Under the pieces are notes generated by a model that had not been told where the DNA came from, did not search any database, and was given only the letters and a program-made list of their open reading frames with translations. Shown here piece after piece: positions 33,951-44,230 of a DNA stretch of 64,000 nucleotides (position 1 is the first letter of the stretch; each line of letters opens with the position of its first letter). The translations under genes were made by a program, and so were the position numbers. The DNA is from Crossiella cryophila (lineage in GTDB: Bacteria; Actinomycetota; Actinomycetes; Mycobacteriales; Pseudonocardiaceae). The DNA is taken from the NCBI RefSeq assembly GCF_014204915.1, contig NZ_JACHMH010000001.1:372001-436000 (forward strand), written 5' to 3'.

Positions 33951-35618
33951 TCAGCTGACGATGGGCAGCCGGAGCGCGCCGGGCGCGGCCGTCGGCACCG
34001 CCGGACTGACCGGCGGGATGGGCGCGAGCCGCTGGTACGGGGCGTCCTGGGCCGGGCGGATGTCCCGCTCGCCCTTGTTCGGCCACAGCGAGAGCGCCCG
34101 CTCGGCCTGGGCGGTGATGGTCAGCGAGGGGTTCACCCCGAGGTTCGCCGAGATGGCCGAGCCGTCCACGATGGACAACCCCGGGTAGCCGTGCACCCGG
34201 TGGTAGGGGTCGATCACACCGTGCTCGGCGTCCAGGCCGATCGGGCAGCCGCCGAGGAAATGCGCGGTCATCGGGATGTTGAACATCTCGCTGATCGCCC
34301 CGCCCGGGATGCCGTCGATCTTGTCAGCAGCCAGCTCGGCTGCCTTGACCCCGGCCGGGATCGAGTTCGGGTTGGGCGCGCCGTGGCCCTGCTTGGAGGT
34401 CAGCTTGCGCCTGCCCAGCCAGGTCTTGCGGGTGAAGGTGGTGATCGAGTTGTCCAGGCTCTGCATCACCAGCAGGATCACCGTGCGCTGGCTCCAGTCC
34501 CGCACCGAGAGGTTGCGCAGGGTCAGCAGCGGGTGCCGCAGCATGGTGGCCACCGCCGGGGCCTGCAGCAGGCCCATCGCGTTGCTGCCCTTGCCATAGC
34601 GGACCGGCTCGATGTGGGTGACCTCGTCCGGGTGGAAGGAGGAGGTGATCGCCACGCCCCTGGTGAAGTCCCGGCTCGGATCGATCTTGGACGCCTTGGC
34701 GCCCAGGATCGCCTCGGAGTTGGTCCTGGTGAGCTGGCCCAGCCTGCCGGAGATGTCCGGCAGCGAGCCGTTGTCCCGCAGCTTGTGCAGCAGGTTCTGG
34801 GTGCCCCAGGTGCCGGCGGCCAGCACCACCTGGGCGGCGGTGAAGGTCCGGCGGCCCTTGCGCAGCCAGGACCCGGTGCGCTCGGTGCCGATCACCCAGC
34901 CCCCGCCCTCCCGGCGGCGCAGCCCGGTGACCGTGGTCAGCGGGAAGACCTCGGCGCCCTTGCGCTCGGCCAGGTAGAGGTAGTTCTTCATCAGGGTGTT
35001 CTTCGCGCCGACCCGGCAGCCGGTCATGCAGGAGCCGCATTCGGTGCAGCCGGTGCGCTCGGGCCCGGCGCCGCCGAAGTACGGGTCGGCCGCTGGTTTG
35101 CCCGGCTGGTCGAAGAACACGCCGACCGGGGTGGTGGTGTAGGTGCCCGCCACGCCCATGTCCTCGGCCACGTCCTTGATCACCTGATCGGACGGGGTGG
35201 TGGTCGGGTTCGGCACCACGCCGAGCATCCGGGTGGCCTGCTCGTAGTAGGGCGCGAGTTCGGCCTCCCAGTCGGTGATGTGCGCCCACTGCGGATCCCG
35301 GTAGAACGGTTTGAGCGGCCGGTACAGCGTGTTCGCGTAGTTCAGCGACCCGCCGCCGACCCCGGCCCCGGCCAGGATCAGCACGTTGCGCAGCAGGTGG
35401 ATCCGCTGCACGCCGAAGCAGCCGAACTTCGGCGCCCACAGGAACCGCTTGAGGTCCCAGGAGGTCTTGGCGAACTCCTCGTCGGCGAAGCGGCGCCCCG
35501 CCTCCAGCACCGCTACCCGGTAACCCTTCTCGGCCAGTCTCAGCGCCGAGACGCTGCCACCGAAGCCGGAACCGATCACCACGACGTCGTAGTCGTTGTT
35601 ACTGGCGAGTTGGGTCAT
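33951..35618 (-). CDS. GMC-type FAD oxidoreductase (cholesterol-oxidase-like)
   Basis: A 555-residue GMC flavoenzyme. The FAD fold is YDVVVIGSGFGGSVSALRLA; a Cys-rich loop (TGCTECGSCMTGCRVGAKN) resembles an iron-sulphur-type motif found in this subfamily; the C-terminal region has HFLGGCPIG and VVDGSAISANLGVNPSLTI. It corresponds in position to M. tuberculosis choD (Rv3409c), next to guaB3 and guaB2, but sterol specificity cannot be proved here. No signal peptide is seen. ATG 35618. The four-Cys loop deserves attention as an unusual cofactor or zinc site. Confidence 0.9.
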   Translation of the reverse strand: MTQLASNNDYDVVVIGSGFGGSVSALRLAEKGYRVAVLEAGRRFADEEFAKTSWDLKRFLWAPKFGCFGVQRIHLLRNVLILAGAGVGGGSLNYANTLYRPLKPFYRDPQWAHITDWEAELAPYYEQATRMLGVVPNPTTTPSDQVIKDVAEDMGVAGTYTTTPVGVFFDQPGKPAADPYFGGAGPERTGCTECGSCMTGCRVGAKNTLMKNYLYLAERKGAEVFPLTTVTGLRRREGGGWVIGTERTGSWLRKGRRTFTAAQVVLAAGTWGTQNLLHKLRDNGSLPDISGRLGQLTRTNSEAILGAKASKIDPSRDFTRGVAITSSFHPDEVTHIEPVRYGKGSNAMGLLQAPAVATMLRHPLLTLRNLSVRDWSQRTVILLVMQSLDNSITTFTRKTWLGRRKLTSKQGHGAPNPNSIPAGVKAAELAADKIDGIPGGAISEMFNIPMTAHFLGGCPIGLDAEHGVIDPYHRVHGYPGLSIVDGSAISANLGVNPSLTITAQAERALSLWPNKGERDIRPAQDAPYQRLAPIPPVSPAVPTAAPGALRLPIVS

Positions 35619-35676
35619 GCAGCCAAGGTAGGCAGAACGCGTCGCCGCCGCTAGAGGGTGTTACCCGAAGTAACGA

Positions 35677-36189
35677 TTAAGACGAAGGCAGATCCGATCG
35701 GACCATCCCGTAGACCACGATGTCCCGGCGCGCCCCGTCCCGGAGCTGGGCCCCGCGCAGCACGCCCTCCCGGCGCAGCCCGGCCTTCTCCAGCGCGCGC
35801 TGCTCGGCCCGGTTCTCCACATCGGTGGACGCCTCCACCCGGTCCAGGTCGGTGCTGGCGAACAGGTGCTCGACCAGCAGCCGCTGGGCGGCCACGCCGA
35901 GCCCCCGGCCACGGGCCGAGGGCAGCAGCGCGATGCCGAAGTTCCACGCCGTGCAGGCGTAGGACGGGCCGTAGGAGACCGGGTGCCAGGAGACGTCGCC
36001 GACCAGCTCGCCGGTGATCTGGTCCACCACCACCGCGTGCCCGGCCTCGAAGCTGATCAGCTGCTCGCGCTGGTCCCGGTCCACGTCGAAGGCGCCGTCG
36101 CTGCCGTTGTCCAGCAGCTCCTTGTCCCCCGCCGCGAACTCGGCCAGCGCGACCAGGTCGTTCTCCGCCAGGATTTCCCTGACCGTCAC
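35677..36189 (-). CDS. GNAT family N-acetyltransferase (RimJ/RimL-like)
   Basis: A 170-residue GNAT protein. Motif A is GIALLPSARGRGLGVAAQRLL, shortened here to LLPSARGRGLGVAAQRLL with the acetyl-CoA pyrophosphate loop RGRGLG. The C-terminal VENRAEQRALEKAGLRREG is typical for RimJ/RimL-like acetyltransferases that modify protein N-termini or small amines. GTG 36189 overlaps the guaB3 stop (GTGA), so it is translationally coupled to guaB3. Substrate unknown. Confidence 0.88.
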   Translation of the reverse strand: MTVREILAENDLVALAEFAAGDKELLDNGSDGAFDVDRDQREQLISFEAGHAVVVDQITGELVGDVSWHPVSYGPSYACTAWNFGIALLPSARGRGLGVAAQRLLVEHLFASTDLDRVEASTDVENRAEQRALEKAGLRREGVLRGAQLRDGARRDIVVYGMVRSDLPSS

Positions 36190-37313
36190 GTGCGCACCGT
36201 CAGGCCGACCTTCTGGAACTCCTTCAGGTCGGAGTAGCCGGTCTTGGCCATCGCCCTGCGCAGCGCGCCGAAGAGGTTCAGCGTGCCGAACGGGCTGGTG
36301 GCAGGCCCGAACAGGACCGACTCCAGGCTGTGCCCGCTGGTGTAACCGGCCACGTCGCTGCGCGGCAGCGAGGGGTGCGCGGCGGCCGCGGTCCAGTAGT
36401 AGCCCTGGCCGGGCAGGTCCTGGGCCTCGGTGAGCGCCTCGCCCAGCATCACCGCGTCCGCGCCGCAGGCGATGGCCTTGGCGATGTCGCCGGAGTAGAC
36501 CAGGCCGCCGTCGGCGATCACGTGCACGTACCGGCCGCCGGTCTCGTCCAGGTAGTCCCGGCGGGCGGCCGCGGCCTCGGCGATCGCGGTGGCCATCGGC
36601 ACCCCGATGCCCAGCACCCGGTTGGTGGTGCTGGCGTGCGACTCGCCGTAGCCGACGATGACCCCGGCCGCGCCGGTGCGCATCAGGTGCATCGCGGTGC
36701 GGTAGTCGCCCACCCCACCGGCGATCACCGGGATGTCCAGGTCGGCGATGAACCGCTTGAGGTTGAGCGGCTCGCCGTCCCGCGAGACGTGCTCGGCGGA
36801 GATGATGGTGCCCTGCACGATGAGGATCTCCACGCCCGCGGCCAGCAGGTCGGGGGTCAGCTCCTCGGCGTGCTGCGGGCTGACCCGCACCGCCACCGTG
36901 TTGCCGGACTCGCGCACGGTCCGGATGGCCTCGGTGAGCAGGTCCACCCGGATCGGCGCGGCGTGCAGCTCCTGCAGCAGCCGCACCGCGGCGGCCGGGT
37001 CCTCTTCCTCCTCGGCCGCCTGCACCACGCGGAAGAGCGCGTCCTCGGCGTTGGCGTGCCGGGCCCACACCCCCTCCGCGTTGAGCACGCCGAGCCCGCC
37101 CAGCTCACCGAAACGCACCGCGGTGGCCGGGGAGACCACCGCGTCGGTGGGGTGGGTGATCAGCGGGATGTCGAAGCGGTAGGCGTCGATCCGCCAGTCC
37201 AGCGACACGTCCTTGGAGGAGCGGGTGCGCCGGGAGGGCACGATCTCGATGTCGTCAAGCCCGTAGGCACGCAACGCGGTGCGCCCGGCACCGATCTCCA
37301 CCTGGTCCCGCAC
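36186..37313 (-). CDS. guaB3: GuaB3 family IMP dehydrogenase-related protein
   Basis: A 375-residue IMPDH/GMPR-type barrel without CBS domains, the actinobacterial GuaB3 class. Start MRDQVEIGAGRTALRAYGLD and DIEIVPSRRTRSSKDVSLDW are diagnostic. It lacks the GxGSICTTR catalytic Cys loop seen in the true IMPDH next door. Its biochemical role is uncertain (reported as a GMP-reductase-like or purine-linked oxidoreductase in some organisms). The gap to guaB2 is about 60 bp on the same strand, so they form an operon, with the GNAT gene coupled at the end. Confidence 0.93.
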   Translation of the reverse strand: MRDQVEIGAGRTALRAYGLDDIEIVPSRRTRSSKDVSLDWRIDAYRFDIPLITHPTDAVVSPATAVRFGELGGLGVLNAEGVWARHANAEDALFRVVQAAEEEEDPAAAVRLLQELHAAPIRVDLLTEAIRTVRESGNTVAVRVSPQHAEELTPDLLAAGVEILIVQGTIISAEHVSRDGEPLNLKRFIADLDIPVIAGGVGDYRTAMHLMRTGAAGVIVGYGESHASTTNRVLGIGVPMATAIAEAAAARRDYLDETGGRYVHVIADGGLVYSGDIAKAIACGADAVMLGEALTEAQDLPGQGYYWTAAAAHPSLPRSDVAGYTSGHSLESVLFGPATSPFGTLNLFGALRRAMAKTGYSDLKEFQKVGLTVRT

Positions 37314-37374
37314 GTCGATCCTCTCTTACTGTCCGAAATGCACTGTCCACCCACGATCGTCCCGGCAGGACGAC

Positions 37375-39417
<2,043 letters not shown>

Positions 39418-39430
39418 TCACGGTGTGACC

Positions 39431-39465
39431 AGGTCCCGCGCCCCCGGGCTGGGGACACGGGACCT
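39431..39465. terminator. Terminator between DUF5319 and metalloprotease genes
   Basis: AGGTCCCG (39431-39438) pairs with CGGGACCT (39458-39465), with an inner CCCC/GGGG stem. It lies between convergent stops at 39411 and 39498, so it may serve both. Confidence 0.65.
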
Positions 39466-39497
39466 AGGTCATCGGGTTTTTCACTTCAAGGTGATTT

Positions 39498-40832
39498 TCA
39501 AGGCCGTTCGATGCGGCTGTGCGCCGCGGCGTTGTCGTTGCGCGCCTGCTGCCGGTTGGCCGGGGTCACGCACACGTCGTCACCGGGCCAGGCATCCCGC
39601 CAGACGAAGCCCTGCACGCAGGTGTGCGGGCCGTAGGGGCCGTTGTACCAGCGGGTGTTGGCCAGGTTGTTGTCCGTGGCGTTCTGCTGCCGGACCGCGT
39701 GGCTGACGCACACGTAGTCCTGCTGGTCGGCATCCCGCCAGACCCAGCCGCTCTTGCAGGCGTTGGGGCCGTAGGTGTTGCCCTGCACGGTGTTGGTGCT
39801 CACGGTGACTGTGGCGGTGTTGCCGCTGACGCCGTTGATCCGCACGGACACGCCGTTGGCGTCCAGTGACTGCACCGGGTGCCGGTCGCCGCCGCGGGTG
39901 CGCAGCAGGTACGGGGTGCCGTTGCGCACCTCGTTGAGCATCACGATGTCGGCCGGGATGCCCGCGCTCCAGCCGGTCTTCTTGCGGAACTCCACCGTGT
40001 AGTAGCGGTAGGGATCGTTGGCGTCGAAGGGGATGCGCAGCAGCTGGGTGCCCGCGGTGCCGGGGGTCTCCAACGCGGACAGGGTGATGGTGCGGGTGCG
40101 CACGCCGTCCGCGCCCAGGGTGAACACCCGGTCCCGGCTCAGCCAGCCGAGCTTGTCCCGGAAGTAGCCGTTGAGCCCGACCGCGCTGGTGCCGAAGCGC
40201 GCGGTCTGGAAGGTGTGGATGTTCATCGCGGACTGGATGTCCCACGGGTTGTCGTACTCGCCGATCTGCGCCCACTCGACGTTGCGGTAGGTCGGGTCGT
40301 CGGAGAAGGAGTGGCCGAGGCCGTAGCCGTGCAGCATCTCGTGCGCGGCGAAGCCGACGTTCCAGGCGCCTGGGTCGAGCAGCACCCGGTCACCGGCCGC
40401 GCCGGAGTCCACCCAGTCGTTGAGGATGGCGATGATCCGGTGCCCGGCCGGCACGGTGTAACCGTTGCTGGCGGCGGTGTTCACGCAGTCCTGGATCTTG
40501 TCCCAGCGGTTCTTCGGGCGCTGCTGCTCCAGGGTGAACGGCATCGTGTACCAGCCGCGCACCGTCGAACCGTGCAGGGTCACCCGGCCGCGGGACTGGT
40601 CGGCGAAGTAGTCGGCGAGGCCGCCCTGCCCCGCGCCGTCCTGGGTCAGGAAATCGCGGAAGAACTGCGGGTTCTGCGGCTCCTGGGCCTTGTCCTTGAA
40701 CTTGCACAGCAGCACCGACCAGCCGGTCTGCCCACGCACCGGCACCGCCTGCGCCGGATTGGCCAGCACCAGGCCGATGCCGCCCACCAGCAGGGCCAGC
40801 GCCATCGCCGCCCATGTCCGCCGTTGTCTCAC
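39498..40832 (-). CDS. Secreted zinc metalloprotease with two C-terminal Cys repeats
   Basis: A 444-residue exported protease. A Sec signal peptide ends near NPAQA. The zincin motif HEMLHGYGLGH (HExxHxxGxxH) places it in the M6/metzincin-like group. After a beta-rich region, two repeats of about 40 residues close the protein: GPNACKSGWVWRDADQQD and GPHTCVQGFVWRDAWPGD, each followed by a second Cys (VCV) and an R-Q-x-N/D segment. Similar repeats occur in Streptomyces secreted proteins. GTG 40832 is the start. Targets are unknown; nutrient protein breakdown or developmental remodelling is possible. Confidence 0.88.
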   Translation of the reverse strand: MRQRRTWAAMALALLVGGIGLVLANPAQAVPVRGQTGWSVLLCKFKDKAQEPQNPQFFRDFLTQDGAGQGGLADYFADQSRGRVTLHGSTVRGWYTMPFTLEQQRPKNRWDKIQDCVNTAASNGYTVPAGHRIIAILNDWVDSGAAGDRVLLDPGAWNVGFAAHEMLHGYGLGHSFSDDPTYRNVEWAQIGEYDNPWDIQSAMNIHTFQTARFGTSAVGLNGYFRDKLGWLSRDRVFTLGADGVRTRTITLSALETPGTAGTQLLRIPFDANDPYRYYTVEFRKKTGWSAGIPADIVMLNEVRNGTPYLLRTRGGDRHPVQSLDANGVSVRINGVSGNTATVTVSTNTVQGNTYGPNACKSGWVWRDADQQDYVCVSHAVRQQNATDNNLANTRWYNGPYGPHTCVQGFVWRDAWPGDDVCVTPANRQQARNDNAAAHSRIERP

Positions 40833-40933
40833 GTCACTCCTCCAAAGAAGTTGGCGGAGCGGAAACTAGTCGGCGAAAACGGACTAATCGGGCAGCTGCC
40901 CGCGCTGCCGCACCTTGGGGCGGCAGCCCTGCC

Positions 40934-41587
40934 CTATCGCCCGGTCAGCACGCCGATCGCGATGCCCAGCAGGGCGGTGTTGTACAGAAAGGACATCGTG
41001 CTGTGCACCAGCACGGCGTAGCGCAGCTCGCGGCGGCGCACGGTGACGTCGGAGACGGCGAAGGAGGTGCCGATGGTGAAGGCGAAGTAGGCGAAGTAGG
41101 CCAGGTTCGGCTCGTCCTCGTCCGGGAAACCCAGTCCCTGCCCGCCCGCCAGCTCGTAGTGCAGGTGTGCGTACCGCTCAGCGAAGCCGAGGTGCAGCAT
41201 CAGCCAGGCGAAGATGATGGTCGGCGCGCCGATCAGCTTGATCAGGAAGGTCAGCTCGCCGTCCATGCCGAACCGGTCGTAGAGCACGATCATCAGTCCG
41301 GAGAGCACGCCGACCAGGCTGGCCAGCACGGTGGCCACGAAGCCCAGTTTCCGCCCGGCGACCGTGCGCAGCCAGGCCGGTGAGCCGTCCTCCCGCTCGG
41401 CCATGCCCAGCCGCGCGTCGCGCACCCGGCGCCAGCGCAGCAGCACGTAACCGAAGGCCACCAGGTTCCACACCGCCAGCAACAGCACACTGGACACGCT
41501 GACCAGCTCGCCAAGCACCGCGGCCAGGCCGAGCAGGATCAGTACCAGCTCGCCGAGGCGGTAGACCAGCCGGCGCGGGCTAACCAC
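40934..41587 (-). CDS. DUF1345 family membrane protein
   Basis: A 217-residue protein with about five spans and the family-typical segment AYFAFTIGTSFAVSDVTV near residue 170. DUF1345 proteins are widespread and uncharacterised, though the fold of the C-terminal half has been compared with two-pore ion channels. It is the last gene of a tightly overlapping four-gene set (44112 down to 40934); its start overlaps the CPBP gene by 8 bp. GTG 41587. Confidence 0.85.
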   Translation of the reverse strand: MVSPRRLVYRLGELVLILLGLAAVLGELVSVSSVLLLAVWNLVAFGYVLLRWRRVRDARLGMAEREDGSPAWLRTVAGRKLGFVATVLASLVGVLSGLMIVLYDRFGMDGELTFLIKLIGAPTIIFAWLMLHLGFAERYAHLHYELAGGQGLGFPDEDEPNLAYFAYFAFTIGTSFAVSDVTVRRRELRYAVLVHSTMSFLYNTALLGIAIGVLTGR

Positions 41588-42446
41588 GGACCGCCCGCCG
41601 GGCCGGGGCGAACACCAGCGCGCAGCCGACCGCGAGCGCCACCGTGGTCAGCACGCTGGCCTCCAGGCCGAAGGCCGCGCCGTTGAGGATGCTGGGCTCG
41701 CCATTGCGCAGGCTCAGCAGCGCGGTCTGCACCGAGGTGCCCGAGACCGAGGCGCCGAAGACGTTGCCCTGCACCCAGTTCCACATCAGGTGGAAGCCGC
41801 AGACCCCCCACAGCCCGCCCTCCGCGATCGCCCACCCCGCGGTGAACAGCCCGAACAGCACCAGGTTCAGCACCGCGAGCACCTGCAGCCCGCCCACGTT
41901 CCCGGTGTGCAGCGCGGCGAACAACGCGGCCTGCACCAGCACCGCGGCGAGCACGCCCCAGCGCCGGGTGAGCGCCTGCAACAGGAAGCCACGGCAGAGC
42001 AGTTCCTCGGTGGAGCCCTGGATCGCGTACGCGGCCAGGGCGATCAGCACGCCCGGCAGCAGCGACCACCTCGGCTGCCCGGCGAACTCCATCTGTCCAC
42101 TCAGGACAGCGATCAGCACGATCGCGGTGAAGGTCAGCAGCGCCGCCAGCATCCCGCCCAGCACCCGGCGCGGTGGCGCCTCGAAGCCGACGGTGGCGAA
42201 CGGACGGCGTTCCTTGAACCGGATCCACAGCCACAGCACGAGCGCCACCGGGGCGAACCCGCCGAACAACATCGCCACCTGACCGCGCAGGGTGCCCTCC
42301 GGCGCGGTCGAGCCGGTCAGCAGCAGGTTGGCCGCCACCCCGCCGGCGCCACCGACCAGCAGCATCAGCAGTGCCACCACGACCAGGGCGAGCCAGGGGC
42401 CGGTCGGACGGCGCGCGGTGTCCATACCGGTGAGGAAGGAACTCAT
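41580..42446 (-). CDS. CPBP family intramembrane metalloprotease (Abi-type)
   Basis: A 288-residue polytopic protease with eight hydrophobic segments. The active-site motif is TEELLCRGFL (Glu147, Glu148, Arg152), with ALFAALHTGN and GFHLMWNWVQ supplying the later His and Asn. This is the CAAX-protease and bacteriocin-processing superfamily, related to Rce1; some members act in regulated proteolysis. It is coupled to the PrsW homologue upstream (4-bp overlap) and to DUF1345 downstream. The neighbourhood of rsdA-sigD suggests a membrane-signalling role. Confidence 0.9.
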   Translation of the reverse strand: MSSFLTGMDTARRPTGPWLALVVVALLMLLVGGAGGVAANLLLTGSTAPEGTLRGQVAMLFGGFAPVALVLWLWIRFKERRPFATVGFEAPPRRVLGGMLAALLTFTAIVLIAVLSGQMEFAGQPRWSLLPGVLIALAAYAIQGSTEELLCRGFLLQALTRRWGVLAAVLVQAALFAALHTGNVGGLQVLAVLNLVLFGLFTAGWAIAEGGLWGVCGFHLMWNWVQGNVFGASVSGTSVQTALLSLRNGEPSILNGAAFGLEASVLTTVALAVGCALVFAPARRAVRG

Positions 42447-43582
42447 CGGACTCCTTGCTGCTCCAGGGCGAGACGAGCATGCCGCACGTCGTGCCGGGCC
42501 CGGTCGACGGAGGGGTCCAGCTCGTGGTCCGGGCTGTTCTCCAGCGCGATGGCCAGTGCCAGCTGCGCATCTTGGAGCTGATGCATCCGTTGCGCGCCAA
42601 CGCTTCCGTACTGCCGCCTGGCCAGTCGGCGGGCCTTGCGCCTGGCCCGGCCGGTGCGCAACGCGTACACCTCGTGCGGGGTGATGATCTCCGGTTCCTC
42701 CTCGTGCACGGTGGCGGCGAACCAGGCGAACTCCTTGCGCGCGGTGTACCGGTAGACCAGCGCGAACAACAGCACCAGCACCGCGTACTTGGCCAGCGCG
42801 CCGAGCACGCCGAGCTGCCCGAGCAGCGGGGAGTTCCACAGCACGTGCAGTCCGTACCCGGTCAGCACCGCCCCGGCCGCGACCAGCACCCGGTGCCCGT
42901 AGGAGCGGTCGAGCGCGGTGCGCGCGTAGCCGAGGCCGAACCCGGCGATGCCGGTGAAGATCACGTGCGCGCCGACCCCGAACAGCAGCCGGGCCACCGA
43001 ACTGCCCAGCGCGGCGGAGAAGTCGTCGTTGACGTCGGTGAGCGCGGCGTTGACCGCGTAGCCGAAGTTCTCCAGCGCCTCGAAGCCCAGCCCGACCATG
43101 GCGCCGTAGACCAGCCCGTCCAGCGACCGGTGCAGGTGCTCGCGGGCGATCACCAGGATGGCCACCACGCCGAGCCCCTTGAGCCACTCCTCGGAGAGCG
43201 GACCGGCCAGCGCCGCGCCCCAGTCCGCGGCGAAGCTCGCGCCGCCGGTCTTGCCTGCCAGGCTGAGCAGCGCGCCGTTGGCCGGGGCGGCCACCGCCGG
43301 CGCGATGAAGGCGCCCCACAGGAAGGCCAGCGCGAGCAGCACCGGCGGTTCCTTCTCGAACAGATCCAGCCGCCGGATCAGCACCGTGAACAGCACCACC
43401 AGCAGGCACTGCGCCAGCACCGCGGTGAGCGCGGCGATCGGCGCCCCGCCCGCGGCGTAGAGATCGCCGGCTGCGAACGAGCGCAGGCCGAAGAGCAGCA
43501 GGATCAGGTAGGCCCAGAACATCGGGCGGCGCAGCAGCACGGTCCAGCCCGAGCGCGGGGCCACCGGCGAGGTGATCGTCAC
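42443..43582 (-). CDS. PrsW family intramembrane metalloprotease
   Basis: A 379-residue membrane protein with about nine spans. PrsW motifs are seen: PLSEEWLKGLGV (Glu131-Glu132 with Lys), LGFEALENFGY, HVIFTGIAGFGLG and HVLWNSP. In Bacillus subtilis, PrsW makes the site-1 cut in the anti-sigma factor RsiW. A C-terminal cytoplasmic tail of about 110 residues (Arg-rich, helical) is longer than in the Bacillus protein. ATG-type start at 43582; 4-bp overlaps with both neighbours. It is about 650 bp from the anti-sigma-factor gene rsdA, a possible substrate. Confidence 0.9.
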   Translation of the reverse strand: MTITSPVAPRSGWTVLLRRPMFWAYLILLLFGLRSFAAGDLYAAGGAPIAALTAVLAQCLLVVLFTVLIRRLDLFEKEPPVLLALAFLWGAFIAPAVAAPANGALLSLAGKTGGASFAADWGAALAGPLSEEWLKGLGVVAILVIAREHLHRSLDGLVYGAMVGLGFEALENFGYAVNAALTDVNDDFSAALGSSVARLLFGVGAHVIFTGIAGFGLGYARTALDRSYGHRVLVAAGAVLTGYGLHVLWNSPLLGQLGVLGALAKYAVLVLLFALVYRYTARKEFAWFAATVHEEEPEIITPHEVYALRTGRARRKARRLARRQYGSVGAQRMHQLQDAQLALAIALENSPDHELDPSVDRARHDVRHARLALEQQGVR

Positions 43583-44112
43583 GGCTCGATCACCACCCCG
43601 TCCAGCAGCCGCCGCAGCACCGGCGCGCCCAGGCCCTGCGCGGACACCGTCACCACCGGCCCCGGCCCGCCCAGCAGCACCAGCGTGCCGCCGCCGAACT
43701 CACCGGCCAGCCCGGTCAATCCGGTCGCGGTGCGTAGTTCACCCAGCGGGGTGATCGGCCGCCCCTGCAACTCGTACAACCGGGCGATCCTGGCGAAGGT
43801 CACCGCCGGGTCGAGCACCCCGGTCTTCAGCTCCACGGTGACGCCTGCCTGGTCCTGACCGGCGGAGAAGCTGTCCTGCGGAGTGCTGCTCGGCTGCCGG
43901 AACCCGGCCAGCGGACTCAGGTCCAGCCGCGCGTTCCCGGCGCCGTCCGAACGCAGGTCCACGGTGTCCCCGGCACGCACGGTGACCGTCGGCTCGACCA
44001 GCACGGCATCGGCCAGCAGCGGCAGGACCAGCATGCCGAACACCCCGGCGAGCAGTCCCAGCGCGCCCCACAGCCCACGCCACTCGAACCCCGGACCGCG
44101 CCATCGTGTCAT
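43579..44112 (-). CDS. Single-span membrane protein of the PrsW operon
   Basis: A 177-residue protein: a short N-terminus with MTRWRGPGFEWRG, one span (about 15-37), and an extracytoplasmic part that looks beta-rich. No family was recognised. It is first in the operon with PrsW, CPBP and DUF1345, overlapping PrsW by 4 bp. ATG 44112 was chosen because upstream sequence is Arg-rich and non-coding and includes the rsdA terminator. It could be a ligand sensor or a protease partner; nothing in it proves either. Confidence 0.72.
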   Translation of the reverse strand: MTRWRGPGFEWRGLWGALGLLAGVFGMLVLPLLADAVLVEPTVTVRAGDTVDLRSDGAGNARLDLSPLAGFRQPSSTPQDSFSAGQDQAGVTVELKTGVLDPAVTFARIARLYELQGRPITPLGELRTATGLTGLAGEFGGGTLVLLGGPGPVVTVSAQGLGAPVLRRLLDGVVIEP

Positions 44113-44184
44113 CCGCACGCTCCCAGCCAGCTGATTCAGACGCTCCACAGTGGACCCGGGATTGCCCGGCGGCAAGAGCGCGAA

Positions 44185-44217
44185 CACCCCCTGTTCGAGT
44201 GAGTCGAACAGGGGGTG
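44185..44217 (-). terminator. Terminator of the sigD-rsdA operon
   Basis: A perfect 14-bp stem (44185-44198 with 44204-44217) with a GTGAG loop, 14 bp beyond the rsdA stop. It separates sigD-rsdA from the PrsW operon. Confidence 0.88.
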
Positions 44218-44230
44218 CGCGGAGCTTTTC

